DNA of 64,000 nucleotides from Clitoria ternatea. Taxonomy: Eukaryota > Streptophyta > Magnoliopsida > Fabales > Fabaceae. Within the stretch, counting starts at the first letter, position 1; the number at the start of each line of letters is the position of its first letter. The stretch is taken from positions 96,790,001 to 96,854,000 of the forward strand of contig CM075676.1 in NCBI GenBank assembly GCA_037962975.1, in the 5' to 3' direction. The translations under genes were made by a program, and so were the position numbers. The notes under the pieces are model-generated. The model searched no databases. It had not been told where the DNA came from and was given only the letters and a program-made list of their open reading frames with translations. This document shows, piece by piece, positions 24,611 through 35,401 of the stretch.

Positions 24611-26236
24611 ATGACAGCAATTATGTAGAATTTTACAGTTTTATAAACTTTCGGCCTACCTAAATGGCCCATTTTAGCTCCGATTGTCACGAAACTTTAC
24701 GGGTCACATGTTTTTGCCATTCCGAAATTGTTGGCGTCGTCCATTCGCCAAAATTCTAACATATGAGTGAGTTATGCATGAAATTTCACGTTGAACACTT
24801 TTATGCAACTAAAGGTACCAAAACCATTTTTAATGCAACCAAATATGCACATAAGTCAAAAATAACCTAAGGAAGCTATAGAGACTATTTGGGGATCCTG
24901 AATCCCCCTAGATCTCCATTTCACCAATGTAGTTCCTTAATTTTACCTAAAATTCACCAATTCTCATTACTTGTCATACTAACTTCATGATTTCTCTTCA
25001 TTCACCACAATATCATCAATTCTAAATCAAAGCCCATCATTCTTAACTTATGCAATTCCTCACCCTTCATGAATTCATCCAACATCACCTAAGCATTCAA
25101 CTCTCATCAAAATCACACACAAATTGCATGAAAGCCAAGAATAAACATAACCTGCCCATATTGCATAGTTAATTACAACATGGCTCAATGCCACATCACA
25201 CACACAAATCAAGTAGAACTTGGGCATACCACATATATAAACACTAATGGCTCAGTGTCATTAACTATAAATCCATCAACAAAGCATATAAACCACATAT
25301 TGAACACAAATACACATAAACACATCAATGTTCATCAGGAGCATATCTTGGATATCACAGTCATGCAAATATATCTAACATGTGCTATAATCAATCAACT
25401 ATCCAAATGGCTCCACACCCCTTGGTATTGACATACCTATAATTGCTAATTAAATTCACACACTCCACATCTCCAGCTTAATCTACATTCTTAATCATCA
25501 AATAAATATACATATATGCATAACCGTCATTGTATTTTATCTTCCTCTTTGCCCTGACCTCATTTAGTGCTTGCCTCTGCGGTGCCCATCGGCAACCTGC
25601 TGCCAATCACTAAAACCACAATAAAAGGGGATGAGTGACTGAAATCAAGAATCAACATAGAAATAAATACACCAATGCTAGAAAAAGCGTAATCTAGCTA
25701 CTTTCCTATTTAACAAAATATTTATCACCACAATTCAATTATTATTATTAAATCATCATCATCCACTAAACCACATTAACTTAATCATGTATATGCATAC
25801 ATTGAAACATTTACATGCTTGCCAATCATGAGGTCATTCATAACGGAAACTTAACTTATCTCAATAATGCAAATCATCACATATCACAGATATAGCCATC
25901 ATCGCATGTCCAAGCATATAAAACACAACTGAATCTTAGATAATATGACGCCCTAGTATCCGGATACTAAAATGATCGACCTTCAGCTGGGGGTCCGACT
26001 TGACACCCCGTGAACCCGACTTGGTTCACCGAGCTTGACTTAGCTCCCCTTCAACCACGGGGTCCTGCTTAATCACTGGGTAGCCCAACTGGGTTCGATT
26101 TGACCACGGAAGCCAGAAATAAGGGTAACATAACCGTCAGTCGTCCTCAACCACATAAATAACATAAATTCAATTACTTACTCAACATGGCATGAAAGCC
26201 TCACCTTAAAATCATTTGGGGCGGCCACACAGACCC
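24611..26236. other. Probable LTR-retrotransposon-derived DNA, no coding region
   Basis: Non-coding sequence with CA-rich, low-T stretches (about 24950-25450), then a GC-richer part at 25950-26130 with repeated CGACTTG, GGTTC and ACCACGG words. The phrase AAAAGGGGATGAGTGACTG near 25625 resembles AGTAGGGGGTGAACATAAAC near 26640 in the next block, which suggests related LTRs. No protein similarity recognised. Confidence 0.4.
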
Positions 26237-26999
26237 TATAACATCCTTAATTTTTAAAATAATTTTCAATACATCAAATAAATTTTTCGCAATTAATTTA
26301 AAATTTCTAAAACAGGAGTCAGATTCCACCATCCAGTGCCGGTTATACCTCAGTCTGACTGACTCATTTTAGAATATAAATAAATACAAATAAACTTTTC
26401 AAAAATAATTCCAAGAGCAAAACAAAATCTGAATTAAATAATATCATTGTCACTTTACAAAAGCCGACTGGCCATTTAATATAAAAAATGTACAATCGGT
26501 AATCACAGGAGCCCGCCAAGGCTTCTACCCAAATAACTATGCACACTATGTATAGTGCATGCTAATACATAATGCTCCAGTCGGTTGAGTGACTTCAAAC
26601 GCCATCACTGTGTCCTCTATCCACTGTAAAAATGATAAGTAGGGGGTGAACATAAACATATCAAATAATAGTTATTGAATCGGATTAAAAGTCCAATCCA
26701 TAACTATGCAAATAACACATACCGAGCTATACAACATGAACAACATATTATTTTCAAATATATATATATATATCAGTACATACACATGCTCAGTTGAATG
26801 GATCCATTATTAAGTCTTTTAATTTGTGTTGCAACACTGGCTCCCTGAGCCATAATTCAGCTCCTCGCTGATTCGGCCGTTTTACTGGTACCAAACCGCT
26901 CTACGCCCATAATGTAACACCGAGTACCACTCCCAGAGTGATAGCGGTAACTCTACTCAGTGCTACAGGCTAAAACCCCGAGCCCCGCTCAAGAGGTTG

Positions 27000-27060
27000 C
27001 CTTGAGTCCCACCCAAGGTCTTTTGTCTTTTGCCTTGAGTCTCACCCAAGGTCTTTTGTG
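27000..27060. repeat. 33-bp tandem duplication
   Basis: CCTTGAGTCCCACCCAAGG followed by TCTTTTGT begins at 27000, and the same unit with one C-to-T change begins at 27033. Confidence 0.85.
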
Positions 27061-27779
27061 GTAACCACATCATATCTCATATTCAATCATCACACAAGTA
27101 TCACATACTGATCGATATGCATCCCATGCATTTATATTCATCATGAAAAATTCATGAATAACATTCTTATACTCATATCAATATCAACGTCAATAATATG
27201 AATTGAATATATGAAAACATAAAGTATCATATAAACGGGGTCTCAATAACAATTATGCACACAACATATATACACAGTAAATAATACCCCTCATCCATTC
27301 ATAAACTATCTATTTGAAATGTAACGCTCTCCCTACCTGGAATTAAGAGTTCCTGCAGCTCTTAAAGCTATATTCGAATCACACTTTATAGATTCTGGAG
27401 TTTCAGCTTTATACCAGTCCAAGGATTTTCTTCGTAAAGAGAAGAAATGGAGTTTGATTTCTTTTTCGTTAATGGTTTTCCAGCAAGGTTTGGAAGAGAA
27501 GGATGATAAATGATGTTTTTACTTTCAAAAGTTTCTAAACTCCTTCAACAGTAGAAATTTGTATTTATATCATTCATGCAAAGAGACGTCAATGATAAGA
27601 AATATCTGTTGTACGTTTCTTCAGATGATGAATAAGGAATAAGCATTTAATGAAAATGGATAGCACATCTAAGAGGGTCCCATTCTTAGAAAAATATCAG
27701 AAAAAAAAGAATCTGCTGGAAGCTAGCAGAACAGAGTGACGTGGAAAGATCTGATAATTAAAATAATCAATAATTCCAA

Positions 27780-28620
27780 CTCGGTTTCGTCTTGGGCACA
27801 TCTTTTCGAGAAAGCTTCTGTCCACTCAGACTTCTTTTATTCGGAAGGAATTCACTCGGAAGAGTTTCATCCCATGAAACACTCAGCTTTCTTCCTCGGA
27901 AATATCCTCACAGTAATATCTCATTCAAACATACTTGGGTATATTTATGTCCGAGTCAATCTTTTGCTTACATCACTCGGAAATCTTCCATCTAAAAATC
28001 ACTCGGAATTTAAAGTCAACTCTCTCTCTCGGAAGTCTTTCCAGTCGAACGAATCACTCGGGGTCAAGGACAATTCCGAAGACAAACCCGAGCACAAGCT
28101 TTTGGTCATTATTAAATATCGACCCGAGCATATTTAATGAAGTTCACCACTCGGTAACTCACCACTCGGATATTTACTTTCCTCGGGAATTGTTCACTCG
28201 GAACTATTCATTTAGAAACACACTCATTCGGTATATCCTATTCGGTGCCACGTCATTCGGTAATTAATAATCTCTCACTTAACACCTTTCCATTTGGAAT
28301 AGTCTCAATCGGTATCATTCCACTCGGAAATGTCGTGCTCGGAGATATTTCACTTAAGAAAATCTCAATTCGGAGATACTCCACTCGGTCATTTCTCAAA
28401 ATCCGTCCTGAGAAATACTTATTCAATTTCAACGTTTTTCCCTACTCAGGAGTGCTTCTCTCGGAAACGTTTCATTCGGAAACATTTCACTCAGATTTTC
28501 CTTATTCAAAAGTGTCTCATTCGGACACCGTTTACTTAGAGATAATTCGCTTAATGATGTTTCACTCGGAAACATCTTAACTTCTTTTGGAAATGGCTTC
28601 CTCGGTCTTACTTCACCCGG
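27780..28620. repeat. Dispersed CACTCGGAA motif cluster
   Basis: About 25 copies of a degenerate (C/A)(A/T)CTCGG(A/T)A word, all in the same orientation, are scattered over 840 bp at irregular 12-80-bp intervals; examples are near 27855, 27977, 28003, 28152, 28165, 28197, 28323, 28461 and 28565. The intervening DNA is not repeated as a unit. This gives spurious open frames rich in Ser, Leu, Gly and Asn. It lies in the right third of the candidate LTR. Confidence 0.8.
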
Positions 28621-28715
28621 TATCGCACCATTTTCACTCAGAATTTCATTCAGAATTTCTTCATTAATCCTTAATGAATGAATTTTTGAAAAATTACAAA
28701 TTTTGGGATGTTACA

Positions 28716-31700
28716 CCTGGCTTTGGGGATAAGCTCTTCAACCATGTCGCGAGGCTTGATTAAGTGGAAATGGAGATATTTTGCTTGAATGAATCCCAAG
28801 TCGAATCTGCCCAGGGTCTTGAGGTCATACAATATGAATTTGCGCGTCTCAAGAAGTCATATAGCTTTGTATCAGCTAAGTTCACAAATTGGAGATAAGC
28901 GGACTCAAACCATTGACATCCACCACATGGTAAAACAGTTTGCTCAAGGTTCCAAACTCAACATTGGTAACTAAACATGAAGGTTGTGCTCATTGCGAGA
29001 CTTAACCTAACACCTTACGGCACAAGCTGACGATAGCTCCATTGATTATGTGGGCCCTTGTCAATTCCTTTAGGTTTCATTTTTGCGAACGTACTCCCTA
29101 AACGGGATACTTAACACATTAATTAGCTACAACATTACACTGGTGATACCAACACTAGTTTGATTCTTTTTTCCCTCACACTTGGCGCCAATGATTCTTT
29201 TATTTAAGAATATTTATATATAAAGACTATGCCTTTACCATAAAAGGTTCGATTATGGTTTTATAGATTGGAAGAGGTTTCTACTTCAATTAGAGGTAAG
29301 TGAATAATGGTGGGTTGGGTTGATTCTTTAGATATATGTGTGTTGTATAAGGTAATTTGGGTTTGATTTTGAGGTTTGGTGTTTTGTTAGGTGGTGGTTT
29401 GTAAAGGTAACGTTTGTTGATGATGAGAAAGATGGGGTTAGCTTATAGCAGTGACAATATATGATTTTTTGCAAATAAAATTAAAATCTAATTTACCTAT
29501 ACAACCAGTAACCGATCAATCAATTGGATTATTGATTTCCCTTCTTTTAAATCTAACAGTTATATATAAAGCATCTTAGGTACTAGATGTGTCAAAATAG
29601 GTCATGTCCACCAAGTTAGATCGGGCCCACTTACAAAATAGGCAGTCTTAGAAAAAAAACAATTAAGGAGCTTGAATTAAAATTGGATTAATTAAGTTCA
29701 TCCTGATATAAGCTTGTATCTATTGAAAATAAATTACGACTGAGGCACGTGTGAGATCACACTGGGCTTAAGGGTTTGTCCGCGTAGCGCGTGACCCCCT
29801 AGGATACAACAGTCCTTCAGATAGAATCTGGAACGAAACTAGCACAAGGTTCGTTTGAGAGTAAACCGCGGAAAGAATTATTGCCAAACTAATTACGATT
29901 TGGTTTATAAACGGAAATATATGATAATCAGAAAATAAACGTTAACTCTGAATAATTCCATATTAAACCCATGTTAATGATACATTATAAAACGGGTAAG
30001 AATCATTAGCCGCATAAAGAAAAATTAAACAGGTATAATCAGAATTATTAACCGGTAAGATACCCCAATTAATGACTTTTTTAGATAGACTTTCAAAATT
30101 GAAATAAATTAAAAAAGAATTTAAGTAATAAAAAGATGTGTCACATAACATCATGCACATAGGGGGGAACTCATTTGCACACGAGCCCACCACCTTTCTA
30201 TCTTGTTTATCATCTTAAATTCTATTTATATATATAAAGCCTTTAAGGAAGTGAGAGGCAAGCAATATGGTAAAAAAACTTTTGAAATAGTATCAATTTT
30301 CTAACAATATCTAAGTTTTTTTTTTGTGAGGGTGAGGACGAGGCCACCAACTTCATTTTTATTTCCTTACCTAAAAAAATATTACCTTACTACCACTTTT
30401 TTCTATTTCAATTAGATCTTTTAGTTGGTTAAAAGCATGTACAAATTTTAGTACATTTTTATGAGTTGTGTTTAATGTAAAATATGTAGGCCTACTAGAG
30501 CCCTCGATCCGATACAGGTGGAGCTAAATATGAAGATTAAAGCCCGAATTCAAATTAGACACTTGGCAAATTGGTATGATGACCGCGCTGTAATTCCCAT
30601 GCTAATTGCTAGGGCCGGGACCAATTTAACAATCAAATATGTTTTTGAATTCTGAAAGTGATCATAATTCTATTTTTCCACGGCAGCAATTTTTTTCTCA
30701 GTCTCAATTTTTTCACCACATCATTTGGAAGTGATATCAAAACCACACAAACACATATTTTCAAGGTATATACACGACCTTGACGATTTCTTTTCCTGCT
30801 CGAATATCGATTTAGTGATCTAATACCAAAAAAAAAACAAAAATGCACCTTAATTATCTATTTAACTTTGATTCGCACCCTCATAGCTTGTTGGTAGCTA
30901 GTAAAAAGCTAAACACGCATTGGATTGGTTTGATTAACTGATGAATTAGTTTTAATGCGAATAACTGTTTTACAATGATGGATTGATCAAATAAAATAGC
31001 GTAGTCGCAAAAATGTTAGATAAATTTTTTATATTAATCAATATTTGAAAATGAAGCCCTCTAATATTTATTTGGGCGGGGAGAAGTGGACCAATAAGAC
31101 TACGTAAAAAACAAAACAAGTACATGTATCCGTAGAGGTGTAGACAATATTTAAAATAAATTTGGTAATCGTCTTTTTCAAATTGGAGTTGTTAATCGTG
31201 TTTAGAGATCAAATAATTGATCAAGTTGGATTTGATTTTATCACGACGCCCAAACGCTTTGGCCGTGATAGCCGAGAAGGAGACAATGGGCGCTCTAATT
31301 TCAAATTGATGAATTGTATAAGCTTTTTCTGAGTTGGATATGGATAAACGAAGTATTCATTTTTACAATTTTATTTGAAGACTTGCACCGAAGCACGAGC
31401 TAATGCAAATTGTATGGTTATAGTGATTGCAGCGGTAATAATTTATAACAATACTCATTGAGTTATACTGATATCAATGGTACTGATTTTGTATGGTTAA
31501 GCATTGACATGATGACAACAACAATTATCATGAGAAATAAATAGTTATATATTTAAGATATGATCATACTTCATATTATCTTCATTATCCTTATTACCAA
31601 AGAGATTCTTAAAATTAATATTAAAAAGAAAACACTTTTTAAAAGTGTAAAGCTATAAAAGTATTCTTTTATGTCTTTGGCACTCTTTCTTTCTTTATTT

Positions 31701-32866
31701 TACTTACAATGGGCTTACCACCCAAACAAAGAATTAACCATTCCTTAGGAAAATCAATCCCCAAATAGTCATCTCTCATAAAACTAGAAAGAGATTGGGG
31801 ACAAAAATAGAAGACGTTAAGAACTTGTAACCAATACTAGCAATCTGATCAACATATTTATGTCCTCCCTATTAGTATAGTTAATACTGATAGACCATCC
31901 TAATTGTAGAACCTCTATTTACAACACTTAGTTGATGCAACAAAAGAAAAAGCTACACAAATTCTCTGGGTCTCCCACATTTACTTGTTTTCCCCTCTCA
32001 TACTATCCCTTACAACTATTGGTTAAAATTCACATTTAGTTTGAATTATTTTTCCTATCATAGTTTTGTCCTTAAAATTGATAAACAAGTTTTTATATTT
32101 TAACACATTTTAAGTAATCATTGATAATTTGATAGTATTAGATGGAACATGTTTTAGTAAAAAAAAAACTAACTTTAAAATTTAACTATTATTCAACAAA
32201 TTAAACTATTTTTATATAATAAAAAGGTATTTTGTTGTCTCTTCCTGAGCACATAGCGCAAACACGTCCTCATAAATATTTTTAAATTATCATACAACAT
32301 ATTTCTCAACCAAACTTACAAATTTATAACTCAAACATATGTAATAATTTAATACTAATTTTCTTTACTTACTCATTCTTAAAATAAAATTTAAATTTAA
32401 ATTACAAAGTAACTTAAACACACTTATAATATCATAATTTTTATCCTTAACAACGGAATAAATACTCATACTTACTTTTGTCTTTTAGTATATTTCCGTG
32501 CGTAAAAAAATTAGAGTTAGGTATATTGATTGCCTCCCTCCAATAATAGGTCAATTTATAAGACACTTTATAATGGGCAAATTCACTAGAGCTTACATCT
32601 TAAATGAGCATTTTTTTTTGGCTTGCATGAGAATTCTAGGTCTACAAGTTGGACTATGGACCAGCCCATGTATTTTAATTTGTTTTCAAAGTTTAATGAA
32701 ATTTGACCAAAAACATATATAAATATAGATTTAATAATTTAAAACATTCAAATATTATAAAAAACAAATATCAAGTTGAGAATTGTCAGTTATTGTAAAT
32801 TTTTATATATGACGATTCCTACTAAAACTTTTAAAAAGATTAAATAAAAGTTAAAGTTGTAAATGA
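28716..32866. other. Long intergenic stretch without a recognised gene
   Basis: 4.1 kb of mostly AT-rich sequence. The first 450 bp have normal base composition and may be a further retroelement remnant; a primer-site-like TTGGCGCC lies near 29184 after CCCTCACAC, as in Tat/Athila-type elements, but no LTR pair was found. Around 29740-29830 there is a GC-richer patch (GTGAGATCACACTGGGC, GTCCGCGTAGCGCGTGACCC) of unknown origin. No coding frame of interest. Confidence 0.4.
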
Positions 32867-32892
32867 AATATATATATATATATATATATATA
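32867..32892. repeat. (TA)n tract next to a MITE
   Basis: About 13 TA units immediately left of the long-TIR element; a shorter TA tract lies on its right side at 33138-33151. The MITE is therefore inserted in, or has captured, a TA microsatellite. Confidence 0.85.
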
Positions 32893-32898
32893 TTTAGG

Positions 32899-33137
32899 GG
32901 ATGTATCTTATGAGAAAAGTCCTCTTATATGAGAATGAGAGAGGCAAATCTGGGCCGTATAATCATACATAAGTGGTTGAGATTAAAAGTTTTTAAAAGT
33001 CACATGATCACTTAAAAGGTCACATGACTTCTTAAAAAACTCACATGATTAATCTCAACCATTCATTGTATGGTTATACGGCCCAGATTTGCCTCTCTCA
33101 CTCTCACATAAGAGAGTCTTTCTCATATGATACATCT
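32899..33137. mobile_element. MITE with about 75-bp terminal inverted repeats
   Basis: The left arm begins GGATGTATCTTATGAGAAA and continues through GAGAGAGGCAAATCTGGGCC to GTATAATCATAC. The right arm is its reverse complement with few mismatches (GTATGGTTATAC, GGCCCAGATTTGCCTCTCTC, CTCATATGATACATC). The central 90 bp contains short TCACATGA/AAAAG repeats. Flanks are TA repeats on both sides, so the target duplication cannot be delimited. No transposase, so non-autonomous. Confidence 0.85.
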
Positions 33138-33355
33138 TATATATATATATATACACACACATATGTGAATTTAATAAATTTAAATTTTTATGGGTATATG
33201 GACAAACACACAAATTCATGGTTTGATCCAGACAAAATTGAATCGGATTGATTAGTCAGACTGAAAAATTAGTAACCATCCTAATAACCAAGTCAGATCG
33301 GGGATGCAAGTGAACTAGTACGAACTGGAGTGCACCGGCCGGTTAAGGGTAAAAT

Positions 33356-33740
33356 TTGGTGACTTGATTGAGTTGGACACAACCAGCTAGGTCATGCATG
33401 TAATTTTTTTATTTAACTTTTGAACCTTAAAACAATGTTGTTTTTATGGAAGTCTTTTCCCATTTCATAAATAAATGTCTGAGATCGGTTTGCTAATGAT
33501 TTTAGACGATCATAATTTTAATATTACTTATAATTTCACATTGTCATTTTGGTGACTTGATTGAGTTGGACACAACCGGCTAGTTCATGCATGTAATTTT
33601 TTTTTGTTTTTTGAACCTTAAAACAATTGTTTTTATGGAAGTCTCTTCCCATTTCATAAATAAATGACTGAGATTGGTTTGTTAATGATTTTAGACGATC
33701 ATAATTTTAATGTTACTTATAATTTTACATTGTCATTTTG
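33356..33740. repeat. 193-bp tandem duplication
   Basis: GTGACTTGATTGAGTTGGAC occurs at about 33359 and again at 33552, and the two copies stay aligned to the end of each unit (GATTTTAGACGATCATAATT, then CATTGTCATTTTGG). They differ at a modest number of positions, including small indels in T-runs. Intergenic, no coding frame. Confidence 0.88.
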
Positions 33741-34290
33741 GATCATTGTTGAGGGTTTGTTTGGAATCAAAATGGCCTACCACTCTATGTGTACATGTTG
33801 CACGTCGAAGTGCGTTACGTATGACTGAATCTTGTTCATATATATATATATATATATACATACACATGATAACTTATTAATATTTTAATATAAATCGAGT
33901 CAAACGGTTTAACTAATGACTCATAGATTTAATTGATAACCTAATGATCTAACATATTAACCGAGTTGATAATGAATCCAATTTTAATAATATTGGTTAA
34001 GTTTGATGTGTTAATCTTTAAAATCACTAAATTAGGTCGATGAATGACTCATTAATTCAACTAATAACTCAATAATATGACATATTGAATAAGTGGATAA
34101 CGAGTCCAATTTTAATAATATTGGTTTAGTTAAATGGTTAAAACCGGGACTAACAGAGATTATTGGACCCTGTAAATAGAATAAGGGGGAAGACTTGATC
34201 AAAGTGGGGAAGGTGGCCACGCAATCCCCTAAGCATATGGTTGATACGTCAGTGACAGACAAGTGGGCCCTCACCCGTACGTCCTCTATT
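33741..34290. other. Upstream region of the PIRL gene
   Basis: AT-rich, with a (TA)n tract near 33839-33857. The block TAATTTTAATAATATTGG with GAGT/AGTGATAACGAATCC-like text occurs twice (about 33970 and 34100), a diverged local duplication. No gene. Confidence 0.4.
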
Positions 34291-34293
34291 TCT

Positions 34294-34301
34294 TCATATA
34301 A
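34294..34301 (+). promoter_or_regulatory. Putative TATA box of the PIRL gene
   Basis: CATATAAA about 85 bp before the start codon, followed by a C/T-rich leader (TTCCTTTCTTCTCTTTCCCC). Placement suits a short 5' UTR; transcription start not shown. Confidence 0.45.
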
Positions 34302-34383
34302 ACCATTCATTCCTTTCTTCTCTTTCCCCAACTCTCTCACACACTCTCTCTTTCAATTCAACCCTTACCTACCTCTCGCAAAG

Positions 34384-34768
34384 ATGATGTACGAACAGCA
34401 ATTGCAGCAACTGTTTGAACAGCCAATCATGAAGATCGATGTGAGGAATCAGGCCAGTAGCGGCAAAGCCATAGAGGAAGAGAGGCTTGAAATTGTCGAC
34501 TTGAGTGCCATGTCCTTGGATTCCCTTCCAAACCCCTCCCTTAATTTAGCCACCATTTGCAAGTTGGACCTCTCTAATAACAATCTTCAGGTCTACATGC
34601 GCTCTTCATTTCTTACATCTTCTTTCTCAATCAAATATTATTCTTATATACTGGCTTGTTTTAACACATAGTTATCACCTTTTTCCTGCCAGACAACAAC
34701 AAATTATAGCACTAGGGAGAATTGTTGAGAAGATTAAAAACCCTAAAAATGATCGCTGCACAAAACTA

Positions 34769-34828
<60 letters not shown>

Positions 34829-34865
34829 TGGTGTTAGAAGAGCAAGACAGGAAGAAAAAAAAGAG

Positions 34866-34904
<39 letters not shown>

Positions 34905-35256
34905 GTACAGATTAATTAGTGTCAAATTGTATGTGGTTTGTGTAAAAAATGGGGATATTAAAAACCAATAAGGTTAATTTTCTTCCTTAATTTGTAAAAC
35001 GTACGGATATAGGGGGAATTAAGCTACTTATATAAGATATTATTAACAGTATTAATATTCATAGATTTTATTTTCGGCTAGCTGTATTTAGAGTATATAT
35101 AGATTTTTTTTCAACACTCTTCTGTAATCATCATCTTAGTACGAATTTGTGTATATATATAAATAAAAGTTGTATACATGTTGTATGTATATAATTAATA
35201 AATGTTAGAGTGGACTATTCAAATAAAAACAAAATATAACAAGTAGCATTTGGTAA

Positions 35257-35328
<72 letters not shown>

Positions 35329-35364
35329 TAATATAGTATCTAGCAGCCATAACCTAATTAACAC

Positions 35365-35401
<37 letters not shown>

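Larger units (their letters stand above)
26237..28715. mobile_element. Candidate long solo LTR, Ty3/gypsy type
   Basis: The left edge is TATAACATCCTTAATTTTTA and the right edge is GGGATGTTACA. These are near-mirror ends of the kind seen in chromovirus-like plant LTRs (TGTAACAYCC...GGRTGTTACA). Nothing inside codes for a recognisable protein. No primer site follows the right edge and no matching 5-bp target duplication was found (GACCC against CCTGG), so the solo-LTR reading is tentative. It contains the 33-bp tandem repeat and the CTCGG cluster listed separately. Spurious short open frames inside reflect the motif repeats. Confidence 0.4.

Noticed and set aside
24436..24690. Open frames on both strands over the palindrome pairs
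   Set aside because: Palindromic GAATCGATTC repeats yield similar HESI/NRF-type peptides in both directions; not protein-like.
25180..25431. 83-residue Thr/Asn/His-rich frame
   Set aside because: CA-rich low-complexity DNA; composition explains it.
27736..28580. Overlapping plus-strand frames of 110-133 residues
   Set aside because: Caused by the CTCGGAA motif field reading as repeated Ser-Glu/Ser-Val/Leu-Gly; frames overlap each other and lack start context or homology.
28716..29200. Tat/Athila-type LTR with primer site TTGGCGCC
   Set aside because: The primer-like octamer is present but no LTR partner or polyprotein is seen; kept only as a remark in the intergenic entry.
34743..34925. 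60-residue Ile-Tyr open frame
   Set aside because: Pure translation of (TA)n microsatellites in the PIRL intron.
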